Positions 1 to 11,439 of a stretch of DNA of 64,000 nucleotides are shown one piece after another. Origin of the DNA: Phallusia mammillata (Eukaryota > Chordata > Ascidiacea > Phlebobranchia > Ascidiidae); the NCBI GenBank assembly GCA_003260075.1, contig QLIY01000019.1, positions 1 to 64,000 of the forward strand. Reading direction: 5' to 3'. Under the pieces are notes generated by a model, which saw only the letters and a list, made by a program, of their open reading frames with translations, made no database searches and was not told the origin of the DNA. Position 1 is the first letter of the stretch, and the number at the start of each line of letters is the position of its first letter. A program made the translations under genes and the position numbers.

Positions 1-562
1 TTAATATAGTAAATGGTATACGTGATACATCGTTAAATATGATGCAGTATATATAAACTGGCAATATATAGGATAACCACTATTCTAGTTTTTTTGTCAA
101 CTGATCAAATGACTGTGGATGTGTTGTCAGAATGGGCCAAAACTGCCAATGTTCTGTTTGGTCGAACACCGAGCATCTCGTAGACGTCACAAACATTCCG
201 CATTCTACGCTAGATTTGTAGCTATCCAAGAAGACTTAAGTCACTAGTGGTGTATTAGGCTGTACAGGCCCCGGTAGTGCATGTGTTCCCCCTATCTCAC
301 TCATTTAAAATCGTGGTTGCTCTTGGATACCCTTTTAAACATTAGTTTCATACGTTAGCAGGACATAAATATGCAAATTTAATGCTCTGGTCAGTTTGGG
401 CAACTGCTCAGGCGAGCACCGAGCATTAAAAACAGCAATGCTCAGTACCAAGTACTCGGGTTCTGACTCGGCTCGGCCTGTCCCTAATGTGTTGTCAATG
501 GTTTAAAAATGGAAATGCAATGCTGTTTTGTTTTGTAACATTACATTGTATTTTTATTATAG

Positions 563-745
563 AGGGAAGATACACCTTGCTTCGACATAATGTGTACATT
601 CACCAAGACTGCTCATTGGAGCATGATACCGTTGTGAGAGACAATTGTATAATTGGGCCTAAAACAAGAATAGGAAATCGGTGCCAAATTACAAATTCAG
701 TTATTGGTGCTGGCTGCAAAATTGCTGATGATTGTTGTATAGATA
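563..745 (+). CDS. EIF2B5: Strand-inverted eIF2B-epsilon exon (left-handed beta-helix repeats)
   Basis: A 183-nt exon flanked by an attatag acceptor and a gtaagt donor encodes hexapeptide-repeat sequence such as TVVRDNCIIGPKTRIGNRC and ITNSVIGAGCKIADDC. This matches the eIF2B-epsilon beta-helix that should directly follow the minus-strand exon ending at 1218. Its acceptor phase (needs one preceding base) is exactly what that exon's phase-1 donor supplies, giving SEGRYTLLRHN across the join. It lies on the opposite strand, so it cannot be spliced to the other exons as assembled. It is either a local inversion breaking the gene, an orientation error in the assembly, or an exon from a duplicated copy. 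No further EIF2B5 exon is seen on either strand between 1 and 1217. Confidence 0.85.
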
Positions 746-858
746 GTAAGTGCAGTCATGGCTTGTTTACATTTTCTTTTCTTTTTGCACTGTAGGTGGT
801 TTGTTGTAAGCAGGATTGCAAAGTGGTAGTTGTTGGGAGTTGAAGTTGAACGCTATAT

Positions 859-1050
859 CAGGGGTGTCAAACGTGCGGCCCGCGGGCCGCATGGGGGGGG
901 GGGAAAAAAGAAAGAAAGAAAAAACAAAAAAGGCAAAAACAATGTGTCCCCTTCCCGACCCATAAAACCCCCAAATACTACTGGAAAGATTACCAGTAAC
1001 CCAGTAAACTTGACAGCATTTTATCATTTAACCCATTTAGGGGGCTAGTG
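859..1050. mobile_element. Fragment of a hAT-type non-autonomous element (one terminus only)
   Basis: The sequence begins at 859 with CAGGGGTGTCAAAC followed by the palindromic GCGGCCCGCGGGCCGC and an oligo-G run. This is the terminal motif of a common class of hAT-derived repeats. No matching opposite terminus is visible before the EIF2B5 exon at 1218, so the element is truncated. It sits between the two oppositely oriented EIF2B5 segments. Confidence 0.5.
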
Positions 1051-1217
1051 GGATAACTTGTGAGAAAGTAGCATCAAATAAAGTAAATTACACACCACAG
1101 TGGCATGACAAACTGACCAAGTCCATAAAAAAAGTAAAATCAAACTGTGTCGATCTAAAAAACACACAATATAAAACACTTTAACTTAAAAAAATTGTCT
1201 TAAACTGTAGCACAGAC

Positions 1218-4094
1218 CTGACTTGGAATCCAAATCATCATAGCAAAAGTCAGGAACAAATGGATAAGTCCACCTGGAGACTACATTTTTACTAACAACA
1301 TCAAAAGTATGCAAATTGTTTACTCTTGCACAATACTGAGAATCAATAACATGCATGTGGATTTGATTTCCTAAAAACTAAAAAACATATTTTTTTAAAA
1401 CTGAATAAATTATCCAGCAAATAACACTATTTATGTACTTACTTCCTCATTAATTAAAATTCCTTTGACAAAGTCCAGTTGTGTCTGATAATCAAAATTG
1501 TCTGTAAACAGGGTGGGAACTTGAGGAGCACAAATCCATATTCCGGAATCAATTAAATCATACCTTATCTCAACTTTGTGTAGAGGATTTTCAAAAATAC
1601 TCTAAAACAAAATATGATTTGTGTTTTATGCAGCGTACAACAATGGGTTACCAGTCCTACCATGGGAAACATGACTTTTTTTTGTTCACAGCCTTTATGA
1701 TAGTGAAGAACCCTTTTGGTAATTGAATCTGAAGCAATTACTACAGTGTCTTCCTGTGATCTAAGACGATGTTTCGGTGAAGACTTTGACATCAAAAGTG
1801 TCATAAGTGGCACATTTTTATCCTTTTCTCTTCGTATTCTAAAAAAAAAACAATTTTCCAAGCAAGTAAAAATAGGAGCTAGCACAAAAACAAACTTTCA
1901 TTGGTGCCTTTTAAGCTTCAGCTGTATTTGTATGGGATTTACTACAGTAATGTAATGGACTAAGTTGGCCTAAACCAGTGGTTTGCAACCTGGGTTTTGA
2001 CCGCTGTGGGGGTCATTTGCCATTTTACTGGGGGGTGAAGGCATTTATAAACAATAAAAAGTATATATAATTTGATGCAAGTGCCACAGCACTGTGTGGG
2101 CAAACCAAAACTGGATAATACATGATTGCTCGTACCAGGTGAAGCCTATCAGTGGTGTCTAAGCGCAAGCCCAACAAGCTTGGCCCCTTTCCATTGCCCA
2201 CCGTGAGAGTTTCATCTGGATTGTAAAACAAATCGGGAAATTTTTGAAAGGGGGCTCACATGTAACATTTGGTTGCTTGAATGAGTGGCATTTAACAACC
2301 TACATGTTTCTGCAAGGAGGAACAAATGGGTCCCTCACAACTAACATACGTAGGTATATAAATGGTGAGCAGTTTAAATAAACAGTAATACACTTGATGC
2401 TAAAATACTATTTTCATAGACCTTTAAAAGCGCTGAGGGTTAGAGCTATTCAGGTGGAGGTGAAGGTTTTGATTTAAAATGCTAATCTGTTTTGCAGGTA
2501 GTCTTTTGACCAATGCGGTTTACTATGCGGTCTCATGGGATAACATGGAGTATTTAGTATCACCTATTGTTAACATGCAACTGCACAACAATGAAATACA
2601 GAAAATAGCAGGCCAGTAGCAAGACAAAACCACAATTGGAACAACCACTATTCCTTACAGCATGACACTAATATCTAAAATGTAACAGCTAGTTCACAGC
2701 CTGGAAACTTTGCCCATTTCAGTCAAACCACTTTGCATGTATGGTCATGCCTAAAGTAAAGGCCATTCCAAATTCCAAACCAATCATTCACTCCCATCCT
2801 ATTTTATACGGTCAGATCACCCAGCAAGAGCACAGTAGCATTTTGACATATGTAAGGGACTGTAACGTAATCATTGGCCCGATCAGACCCCAACTTTATG
2901 CAACAAACAAGTAACTTTATGTGACACCTTATGAACAACGATTTAAAATTTCAGCACATAAGGAGTTGTATTACTGACCTATAGGACCCACAAACCTATG
3001 AGAAAAAATTGAAAAGCTATAAAAGAATATGCAACGCACCAACAAAGTATAAAACTCATTAGCCATGCACTTCAGTAAATACAACTGTTGTAAAATTTCA
3101 CTTTCGGGTTAAACTTATGGAATTAAACTTTGGGATGATTAATTTGAAGCACTCTTTCTTTACAAACAGGTAAAACAAACTAACATTGGGCAGATAAAAT
3201 CGATAAATAAAAGGGCTCAAATAATAAGCGTCTCTCTATAATGGTAACCCATAAAAAAGCAGAACCAATACCTATGCTCTTCCAAAGGAATTTTTAGTTG
3301 AACATTTGACACAATATCACCAGGAACAACCAAAAAATCAGATTCAAAGAGGGATTTTTGATCAACGTCACGCATAACATCACCAAGAGATGTAAAATCA
3401 GCAGAAACTATTGGAGTAACTTTGCAAGGTGATGATCTGTTGAAATAAAGTGTAAATATATAACTAGGTTTGTAAAGATAAAATGACCTCAAATTCTAGA
3501 TTTTTATAAACTTTAAAGCCATTCCGGTTTGGCCGTTAAATAATGTTATTTTGACAAAATAGTGAACCAATAGCCTATAAACAACCTAAGAGCAGAATAT
3601 TTTTGTTGACTATATGTATTGGCAGTCTGACACAAATTTACATGTTTGGTAAAAAAAGTACACAACTTACTCCTTCATCCACTTGCTTTTGGACAAGTAA
3701 TCCTTAACTTGACCAGCAAGATGGCAGCAATATACATACACATGTTTTACTTCACAAGATGCTAAGAACTCCAAGGTGTATGACAAAAGTGGTCGATTTG
3801 CAAGAGGAAAAAGACACTGCACAAAAGTATATTTGTATGGTTTATAATCAATATACATAAAAACTTATAAATATATATTTACTGTTGTAGCTGTATTTGC
3901 TAAACAATAAAACACAACAAAATATGAAACATAACACCCACAATAACCATCATATTATAAATCCAACTTACTCTTGGTTGTGTGGCTGACATGGGATGGA
4001 ACTGCTGGTCAAAACTGTCAGCTATTACCACAGCTTCCAGAGCTTTTTCTTGTTGTATGCTTGCATTTTGACTGTCAGACTTTTTACTTGGCAT
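1218..4094 (-). CDS. EIF2B5: Translation initiation factor eIF2B subunit epsilon, N-terminal half (incomplete here)
   Basis: Catalytic subunit of the guanine-nucleotide exchange factor for eIF2 in the cytoplasm. Six minus-strand exons join in phase: 4094-3972, 3816-3671, 3436-3272, 1838-1661, 1601-1443 and 1377-1218, giving about 310 residues. The product reads through the nucleotidyltransferase-like domain: [72 protein letters not shown], then [18 protein letters not shown]. These track human eIF2B-epsilon in order. The start is the MPSKKSD methionine, since upstream in-frame methionines lie in AT-rich non-conserved sequence. The last exon ends in phase 1 at a gtctgtg donor. The next expected exon (start of the left-handed beta-helix) is found only on the plus strand at 563-745, and the C-terminal W2/catalytic exons are not visible. 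The locus is therefore rearranged, misassembled or continues left of the window. It is head-to-head with DCTD. Confidence 0.9.
1976..2250. mobile_element. Degenerate hAT-type element fragment in an EIF2B5 intron
   Basis: CAGTGGTTTGCAACCTGGG at 1976 resembles the terminal inverted repeat of the hAT-like elements at 7.5 and 48.9 kb. The opposite terminus was not recognised, so the right boundary is approximate. It lies in the long intron between the exons ending at 3272 and starting at 1838. Confidence 0.4.
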
Positions 4095-4170
4095 ACTGTG
4101 CTTTACAAGTGTGCTATATTTTAGAGGACTAATAAAGCCACTAAATAATAAAAGAGTTTGATACATTTCA

Positions 4171-4339
4171 CTAGAATAACACCATTGCGTAATGCATTAC
4201 GAAAGAAAAACAACGGCAACCGATTATTCAATAATTTGTCTTTAAATTCGCAAGTGTTTGATAAATTTGACTAGATAATACCATTACGAAAGAAAAACAA
4301 CGACAACCGATTATTCAATAGTTTGTCTTTAAATTCGAC
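4171..4339. repeat. Imperfect tandem duplication upstream of EIF2B5
   Basis: Two copies of a roughly 70-80 bp unit (about 4171-4251 and 4272-4339) share the run ATTACGAAAGAAAAACAAC and the following ACCGATTATTCAATA and TTTGTCTTTAAATTCG blocks, with a few substitutions. It lies immediately upstream of the EIF2B5 start, in the shared 5' region with DCTD, so it may belong to the promoter; that is inference. Confidence 0.75.
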
Positions 4340-4681
4340 AACTTGCAATAACAATGTGATACTGTGTATCCAAAGTAGGCGAAATAAGCAAAGGTGTTGT
4401 ATATGTTTTGCACGTGTTGATGCTTGGAAATTCCTGTCAGCAGTCAGCACATTTGTAGTCGAGGTTATTCAAGCGGAATGAACCATAGCCAACGTATGGT
4501 TAAAGGTTACATTTGGCGCGAAATACTTGAGGTCTCAAAAGCTTCATTCATTATGCTGTTTTGTTGGATTGATAGATCGAATTCGAATTTAGTTGCTTTG
4601 GGTGTCATTCCATTCAACTAACGCAAAATAAAAACGGTTACGAGGTGTTGACCTGTGTGGTAACGTGACATTGCAGTTCAA

Positions 4682-5606
4682 GGGTCACACTAAAAGCAGA
4701 AAAAGAGAAAAGAGGGAAAAGCAGGAAGTCAGCACTAAAAGCAGAAAAGAAAGGAAAAGCAGAAAAAGGGGAAATTTGTGTTTTCTAAAACAGGGAAAAA
4801 ATAATTGCAGAAAAACAGAAAAAGAGCAAAATTTCTTGTTTCATAAGATTTTGAAATACGAAAAGCAGAAAAACGGGAAATGTTTCTTTATTTGTTTTTT
4901 ATACCTTTCTAATGGGCTACTCTAAAATACGCAATCTACGGCTATAAGGGTCAAGGTGAGGGATTGTAATACAAATAACTTTATAATTTAATTTAGATAC
5001 CTTTGGACCTAATTTTCTTAGTGTTAACATGTACCATACAGTGCTTAGTACCACTCTCAACACATGAGAATATTAAGTCCAAACTGGGAATCTAAAACTA
5101 AAATATAGTGTTATTTTTATTATAAACCTTTACCCAGACCCTAAAAGCCCTAACCATCAACATTTTATAGATTGCGTATTTTGGAGGAGCCCCTTTCTAA
5201 CTCGTAAAAACCATTTGAATGTGATCTATTAGCGTTCGCCGTTCTACATCGATTGTGTATTGTGTCCAATACTGAAAAACAAGAAATGTTTTTTATTTGT
5301 TTATTTCCTGTCTTTTCTGTATTTTGACACAATCAATGTAGAACGCTATTAGAACAATTTCGAATGGTGTTTACGAGCTAGAACAGCAAAAAAACAAATA
5401 AAGAAACATTTCCCATTTTTCTGCTTTTCGTATTTTAAAATCTTATGAAACAAGAAATTTTACTCTTTTTCTGTTTTTCTGGAATTATTTTTTCCCTCTT
5501 TTAGAAAACACAATTTTCCCTTGTTTCTGCTTTTCCTTTCTTTTCTGCTTTTAGTGTTGATTTCTGCTTTTCCCGCTTTTATGTTTTTCTGCTTTTAGTG
5601 TTACCC
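4682..5606. mobile_element. Foldback (Mutator-like) transposable element with 9-bp target site duplication
   Basis: A long inverted-repeat structure. The left terminus GGGTCACACTAAAAGCAGAA is mirrored by TTCTGCTTTTAGTGTTACCC at the right end. The arms of about 250 bp, rich in AAAAGCAGAAAA, run toward each other. Identical 9-bp direct repeats GCAGTTCAA flank it at 4673-4681 and 5607-5615. Long inverted arms with a 9-bp target duplication are typical of foldback Mutator-like elements. It has no coding capacity. A second element (4913-5193) is inserted in the left arm, and the arm continues after it (CTCGTAAAAACCATTTGAATG, mirrored near 5350-5390). Confidence 0.85.
4913..5193. mobile_element. 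Small inverted-repeat element nested in the foldback element
   Basis: The termini GGGCTACTCTAAAATACGCA and TGCGTATTTTGGAGGAGCCC form imperfect inverted repeats of about 25 bp. The sequence CTTTCTAA occurs at both insertion borders (4905-4912 and 5193-5200), consistent with an approximately 8-bp target duplication, although the exact ends are ambiguous by a base. It interrupts the left arm of the host element and is therefore younger. No ORF. Confidence 0.7.
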
Positions 5607-5730
5607 GCAGTTCAAAGGTAAAGAAATTGTTAAGGTAAAGACAGTTTTCTTTTTTGCAGTGCAATAGTTGTGCTAGGTGTTTTACTTATTAACAGAGCTT
5701 TTACCTTTTTATGTATTTATTTCTGTAAGA

Positions 5731-6571
5731 ATGGAGAGCGGAAAAACACATAACATACATAAGTAAGTCTTATAGCGTTGTTATATGTATCACATGTGTT
5801 AGTACTGCAAAACATTACTTCTGTAAAGCAACAGGGACCTCAACAGTAAAAGAGAAGATAATTTGGAATGGAGAGATTACTTTATGGCTGTTGCATTTCT
5901 TTCAGCGCAAAGAAGTAAAGATCCAAGCACACAAGTAAGTAACATAAATGTTCTTTTACATTTTCCAAAAAACAAACTTTTTTAAACAATACAGGTGGGT
6001 GCTTGCATTGTTAATGATGAAAACAAAATTGTTGGCATTGGGTACAATGGAATGCCAAATGGATGCAGTGATAACGAATTACCCTGGAGAAGGGAGGCAG
6101 ATGATTGGTTGGATACCAAGTACCCATATGGTTTGTAAATGTTACATTCTGGAATTAAAACATTAAATTGTAATATGTGATCTTAATTTTTGTTGGTGAC
6201 AGTTTGCCATGCTGAAATGAATGCAATAATGAACAAAAATTGTTCAAGTGTAAAAGGCTGTACCATCTATGTGGCATTGTTTCCTTGCAATGAATGTGCC
6301 AAAATAATTGTGCAATCAGGTATTTAATTTAAACATTAAATTGTGTTTTAACTTTGCCTAACAGTACTTAAAAGTTTGACTTCTGTTATCAGGTATTAAG
6401 CATGTGATATATTTTTCTGACAAACACAAAGAAGAAGAAAAAACGATTGCGTCTAGAAAATTGTTGGATCTTGCTGGGGTGCCTTGCACTCAACATAAAC
6501 CAAAACAAAACGAAATTGTAATAAATTTTGATCAAATAGACATTCGAGGAACTAAAAAAGTGAAACTTTAG
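5731..6571 (+). CDS. DCTD: Deoxycytidylate (dCMP) deaminase
   Basis: Deaminates dCMP to dUMP, feeding thymidylate synthesis; a zinc-dependent cytosolic enzyme. Five exons (5731-5762, 5847-5934, 5995-6130, 6203-6319, 6393-6571) join in phase to 183 residues, close to the 178 of human DCTD. Conserved blocks include [36 protein letters not shown], the zinc and catalytic motif [12 protein letters not shown] and the second zinc motif LFPCNECAK. The C-terminus reads [19 protein letters not shown]. The first exon encodes only [10 protein letters not shown] before joining [17 protein letters not shown], which fits the family start. AATAAA at 6903-6908 is a plausible polyadenylation signal. Nothing in the catalytic core looks broken. 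Confidence 0.97.
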
Positions 6572-7473
6572 TTCCGAGTTCTGTTTAAAAACTTTGACAC
6601 TGGGCTCTACTTTGCATGGTATGTCTGTTAACTAATTAAGACAGGCTGCCATTTTTGTTAACCTACTGTTTACTGTTAACCAAAGTTACAATAACTTAAA
6701 AATATATTTCAATTTTCTAGTGTTCTAGTGCAACTGGTGTAATTAAAAAAAATATTAAAGTAAAACTGTAGTTTTAACTTTGTCACTTCACACAAAAGGT
6801 AAATATTGTGCTTTTGTGTTCTTGGTTTCTAACGAATACCTTTTTATCCGTTGTTATCATTGTGTTCGTTTTATGCTGCAAAAATTTTCATGGACATAGT
6901 GTAATAAATAAGCAGTTTTTTTGACATTTGTTAACACGTAAAACGTTTATTGCAACCTCCGTTGTATAACGTTCAGAATATAGCAGTGCCGAATAGAGAT
7001 AAAAGCCCAGGTACCTGACTCCAGGACCGAAAAAGTAATTGCGTTTTTTCGAAGCACCACCTTCTTTACTGTGGAAAATATTTGGTTGTTTAGTGTTAGC
7101 ATTAACGAAAAAGGCTAAATGTAATACCGCATCTGCACGTTACAGTAAGTAAGTTAGTGGTTTGTTTTTGCTCGAATCAGTGGTTGTCTCATTCGCAACT
7201 TTTTTATTCTGTGGCCACCGTGCAGGCCAAAGACACTTGAGTATCAAAGCTGTCGAAAACGTCAATTTGCAACGTATTGTGATGGGTGGGCATATATAAA
7301 GTTTATTTTCATGACAAATAACAAACATATATTTTAAATGTTGTCAGGCACGTCCACATTTTGTTATTGAGTCGTTAAACACCAAAGAATATTTCCACGT
7401 TTAAAATAGCAAATATTTCGCGGCACTTTTGGAAATCTGTCACTCAGTTTTATATTTAGGCTACGGTCTAAAC

Positions 7474-7793
7474 CAGTGGTTCTCAACCGCCGGTCCGCGT
7501 CAACTTTTCTGGCGGTCCGCCAAATATATTACAATTTTATATCTCAATTGCAAAATGCAAGATGTTGGAAGTCAACGCTCTACTTCCTTGCAGAAACATC
7601 ATAAACTGCATTTAACACGCATGACATCAAACAGACAGCAGCAAACTTCTCATTAAATTGAATTTTTCATACTTCTTTTGAATTGCATAATTTTGTCGTG
7701 ATTACATTTTGGGTTGATTTTAAAAGTCCACCGGTCCGCAAACTTTGTTTTGCAAGTTTACCGGTCAGCAAACTTAAAGGTTGAGAACCACTG
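7474..7793. mobile_element. hAT-type non-autonomous element
   Basis: The terminal inverted repeats CAGTGGTTCTCAACC and GGTTGAGAACCACTG are followed internally by CGGTCCGC motifs. It is flanked by GTCTAAAC (7466-7473) and GTCTAAAT (7794-7801), an 8-bp target duplication with one mismatch. No transposase ORF. The same family with related termini occurs at 48924-49445. Confidence 0.88.
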
Positions 7794-7928
7794 GTCTAAA
7801 TAACGATTTGGAGAGATGACTAGAGTTCTGGTAAAATGCAAATAAGTGACAAAATTTAGCAGTAGCCTACACATAGTGCCTATCCAAAACAATGTTGACA
7901 TTACATCGATGTCAAAAACAGTTTTTAA

Positions 7929-8360
7929 TAGTGATGCACCAAAGTTTCGGTTGGCCGAAACATTTCGGCCGAATACGCTGTTTTTTGATGTTTCGGTTTC
8001 GGCCCGAACTTTTTTTTTAATTCGGCCGAAACCGAACTTTTTGATTGCATGGAATTAATGCCTAAACTATCATTTTCACCAATACAAAACGTCAAATTAA
8101 TTGTTGTTCACTAAAAATCTATAAAATACGAGACACACTGTCTGCATAACATTGCAAGTTTAGTAAAGCTTCTGCATTGTGAAAGTGATTTTGGTGTGTC
8201 ATAATTCACTTCACTCACATCAACGACACAAGGTTCCGTTGAAAACATCCACAGAAACTTAAATTTCAGGTTCGGCCTGATTCGGCCGAAATTATTCGGC
8301 CTCGTGGCCGAATATTCAGTTTCGGCCCGAACCTTTTTAGGCGGTTTCGGTGCATCACTA
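7929..8360. mobile_element. hAT-like non-autonomous element with perfect 8-bp target duplication
   Basis: The termini TAGTGATGCACC and GGTGCATCACTA are perfect inverted repeats, and internal TTCGGCCGAA-type motifs are repeated. The 8-bp sequence GTTTTTAA flanks both sides (7921-7928 and 8361-8368). No transposase is encoded. It lies only about 135 bp from the neighbouring element at 7474-7793. Confidence 0.9.
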
Positions 8361-11300
8361 GTTTTTAACAAGGACACTTTCATAACACCAAATGTGCGAA
8401 TTCATAAAGAGAATATGCTTACAAGCGTTTTTTATGTGTTTTACAACCCGTGGTGTTAATAAGTTATTTGTCATTACAAATTGTTTTTGTTTTTTCTATT
8501 TTCTACAACAAAATACTGTTACAAACTTTTTTTCTGATTCTTGCGCTATGTAGCCTAATTGGCAATGACATTGGATACAATTTGAGAGTCTGATTTTGTA
8601 GTCTATTTTACATTTTACTGTAAACTTTACGCCAGAGGGCGGAAAAGTGCTACACAAATTTTAGTCAATATTTTCGAAAAAAATTGTGACACCTCGAGCT
8701 ATCATGCAAATTTTATGTTGTACCTTGAAGTAAACGCTTTTTATAACAAACCCTTTCTACAAAAGTGCAAGATATTACCTGACCCTAGGCTATATATAGT
8801 GACGCAGGCTACAGCTTTTGCGGGCTGGTTTGTTAGTAAACTGTTAACCATAGACAAGTTAAACAAAGTACAACATTCTGCACTGCAGTATTTTAACAGC
8901 TGTTGATGCCCTGTGATTGCTTACCTATATTTTGCTTTAGTCCAGTTAAGTTGATGATTTACACAGCCAACGCTGCAATGACAACATGCACTTAATAAAT
9001 AATCGGGAATACATTTTCGCCTAATTTATTTTTGAAGTAAAAAAATACTTGCAGCAAAAGCATTACAATAAGTAGTCTTGCTTTGCTGGAAGGTCGTGCC
9101 AGCCTCATCCCATTATGGATTTCCGTTTACTTTTCACCTTACGCGGCTCGAAAGGTGTTCGATAAATCTTTGCCTTCGCAGCTCGACAAATTGTCGATGG
9201 GCGGGCAAGGCATTTTGAGCGTCCGCAGCTTGACGCGCGAGAATCGTTTATTCCGGGATTGTTTTAATTGCGCTTATCTCCCATTCCCAGTTTAATGGCT
9301 GCGCGGGCCTAAATCGTAGACTGCCATAATCCAATCAGGGGCAATTCCCGGCGGAGCGTTTCATTCCCGCGCCCCGCAATGACAACCTGGCTGAGCGAAG
9401 TCATTTGTCTAATGGTTTTTCTTGCGTGCGCGGTGACGACGAGAAGGCAAACGCATGCCGAAAATGATTTAAAATCCATACACGAAAAACCGCTTTGTCG
9501 TCAACACAAAACAAGAGGTCAAACAAAACTGCTTAAAATCAAAATCTGTTTTAAAAATCTCATTTTATAAAGTGTGCTAAATTTTTCATCACACATATAT
9601 GTTTAGTTTATTGCTAGTATTTGCTGCAAAATGTGAGCCTTACTCAATACTTAACTTTCTATTCGGGCGAAATTTTGTTGGAACCAGGGTAATTGTACTG
9701 TAAATGTGGTAAAAAGAAACCCCCAACTTGCTAACTTTCTTGCACGAGCCTCGCGGCTTTGGTCCTAATGCATTTATTGCATAGCCGATGTTCACTTGGC
9801 TCCTGCGAATATAGCCCGACAAAACCAATTAAGGTAATTGCTCCGCGATCGACAATAATAAATGTGCGATGTCAGTCAAGGCCGGGCCACTGTTCCCAGC
9901 AGACTTGCCCTGAGCGTATGTTGCCTAAGCTCCTTATGTCGCTTTCACGGAGCATTAGAGGAGGGTGCAAAATTTTCGCTGCAAAAACTTAACGGCCACT
10001 TGTGGATGGATGCGATGCTTATCGCCAATTTGGCTTGCCACGCCGTGATTTATGGCCACTAAAACTTTAGTTGTAATGTATTGCGAGTATTACCGACAAA
10101 ACATATTGTTGGTTCGGTTGCAACGTAAATGAACTAAATGGTGACCATCTTTTGCTACCCAAACAAAGGTCACGAAACGTTGCATTTGACTTTTTGTCAC
10201 CATAGTTGTTCACTTTGTAGCAAACGTGTTACTAAGTTAATATAAGTTAGTTAATTTGTGTAATATCGAAAAATAAAAAATCGAAATTATTATTTTCCGA
10301 TTTCAATGCATTGAATTTGCGTTGTAGAAAAACGACCGACCTTTTTGAATTCTCTTCGAGCATTTGCCTCGAACTTTTGTCCTAATTTTATTCGCAAGCG
10401 TAAACATGCGGTTGTTCCGATTTTTTGGTGGTAACAAATTTATCAGATCGTTTTCGAACAGTTTTCCACAGTGTAATCGAACGTCCGGTTCGTAGCAATT
10501 GTTGCGGAACGGTGGTTTCCCGATGACTTCATCACTTTGTTTTCGTGACGTCATGCGCGCGGTTGCCGTCAATTATGATGGATTGATTGCGTGTGGAAGA
10601 GCGTTAAGAGAACAAGTCCGACAAATGCATAAGGGTTTATTTTGTATTTTTGCGAGAATGGTAAAATGTGAAATTTGACTGCACTTTGATGTTATGGATC
10701 ACATCACAAAATTAAATGGAATTAGAAAAACAATAACAGTTGTTTAGTTTGCAAAGTTTAATTTAGCACGACTTCGGAAAAAAAGATTTGGAACCATATT
10801 ATTTAACATCAAATTTCTCATTTGCAACACAACATTGATTTGAAAATTGTTTATTATTGCATGTTTATCATGTGATGTGTTGTACTGAAATGGAGTTTTG
10901 CAAACTTGATTTTTCAATAATTTTGCCGCTATAGCAAAAGGCTCAAAGAAGAGCGAAAAACGCCGAAAAATACTTTCCAATTCCTTTTGCGGCTCGGCTC
11001 CCTGCTGGGTTATTCCCATCGGCGAACATCACAAGTGGCGCTGACCGTGGAGCCCACCTCAGTCGAAATGCGTGGAAACAACCGACACGCGCCCTATCAC
11101 CCTCAACTTACGCTTCACACCAAAGCGAACAGATCATGACAATAAGTGGAGACCGCTTTGAAGCCGCCACCGACAGATTGAGAAACATTTCATGGCATTT
11201 GGTCAACGTTAACAAATCCACGGTATAGAAACAACGGGCGGTCCGAGTATATTTAAGATATGGTTTTTGATCGAAAATCGAAGCAGCTGGTGGTTTGAAT

Positions 11301-11439
11301 GTTGACACGTTTAAAGTAAGTTTTCGTTAGTTTGAGGTAAATTAGAAAATGGAACGTGCACGGTTTTAAAAGAAAATGACAAAACATAATACAACTGTTT
11401 TAACTCAAAATATTTGTATTTTTTTAGTTCAAGAATTTA

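Noticed and set aside
1-562. Searched for EIF2B5 C-terminal (W2 domain) exons on both strands
   Set aside because: No acidic/aromatic W2-type sequence with splice sites was recognised.
4424-4621. 65-aa plus-strand ORF upstream of DCTD
   Set aside because: No conserved sequence; AT-rich intergenic region beside a tandem repeat.
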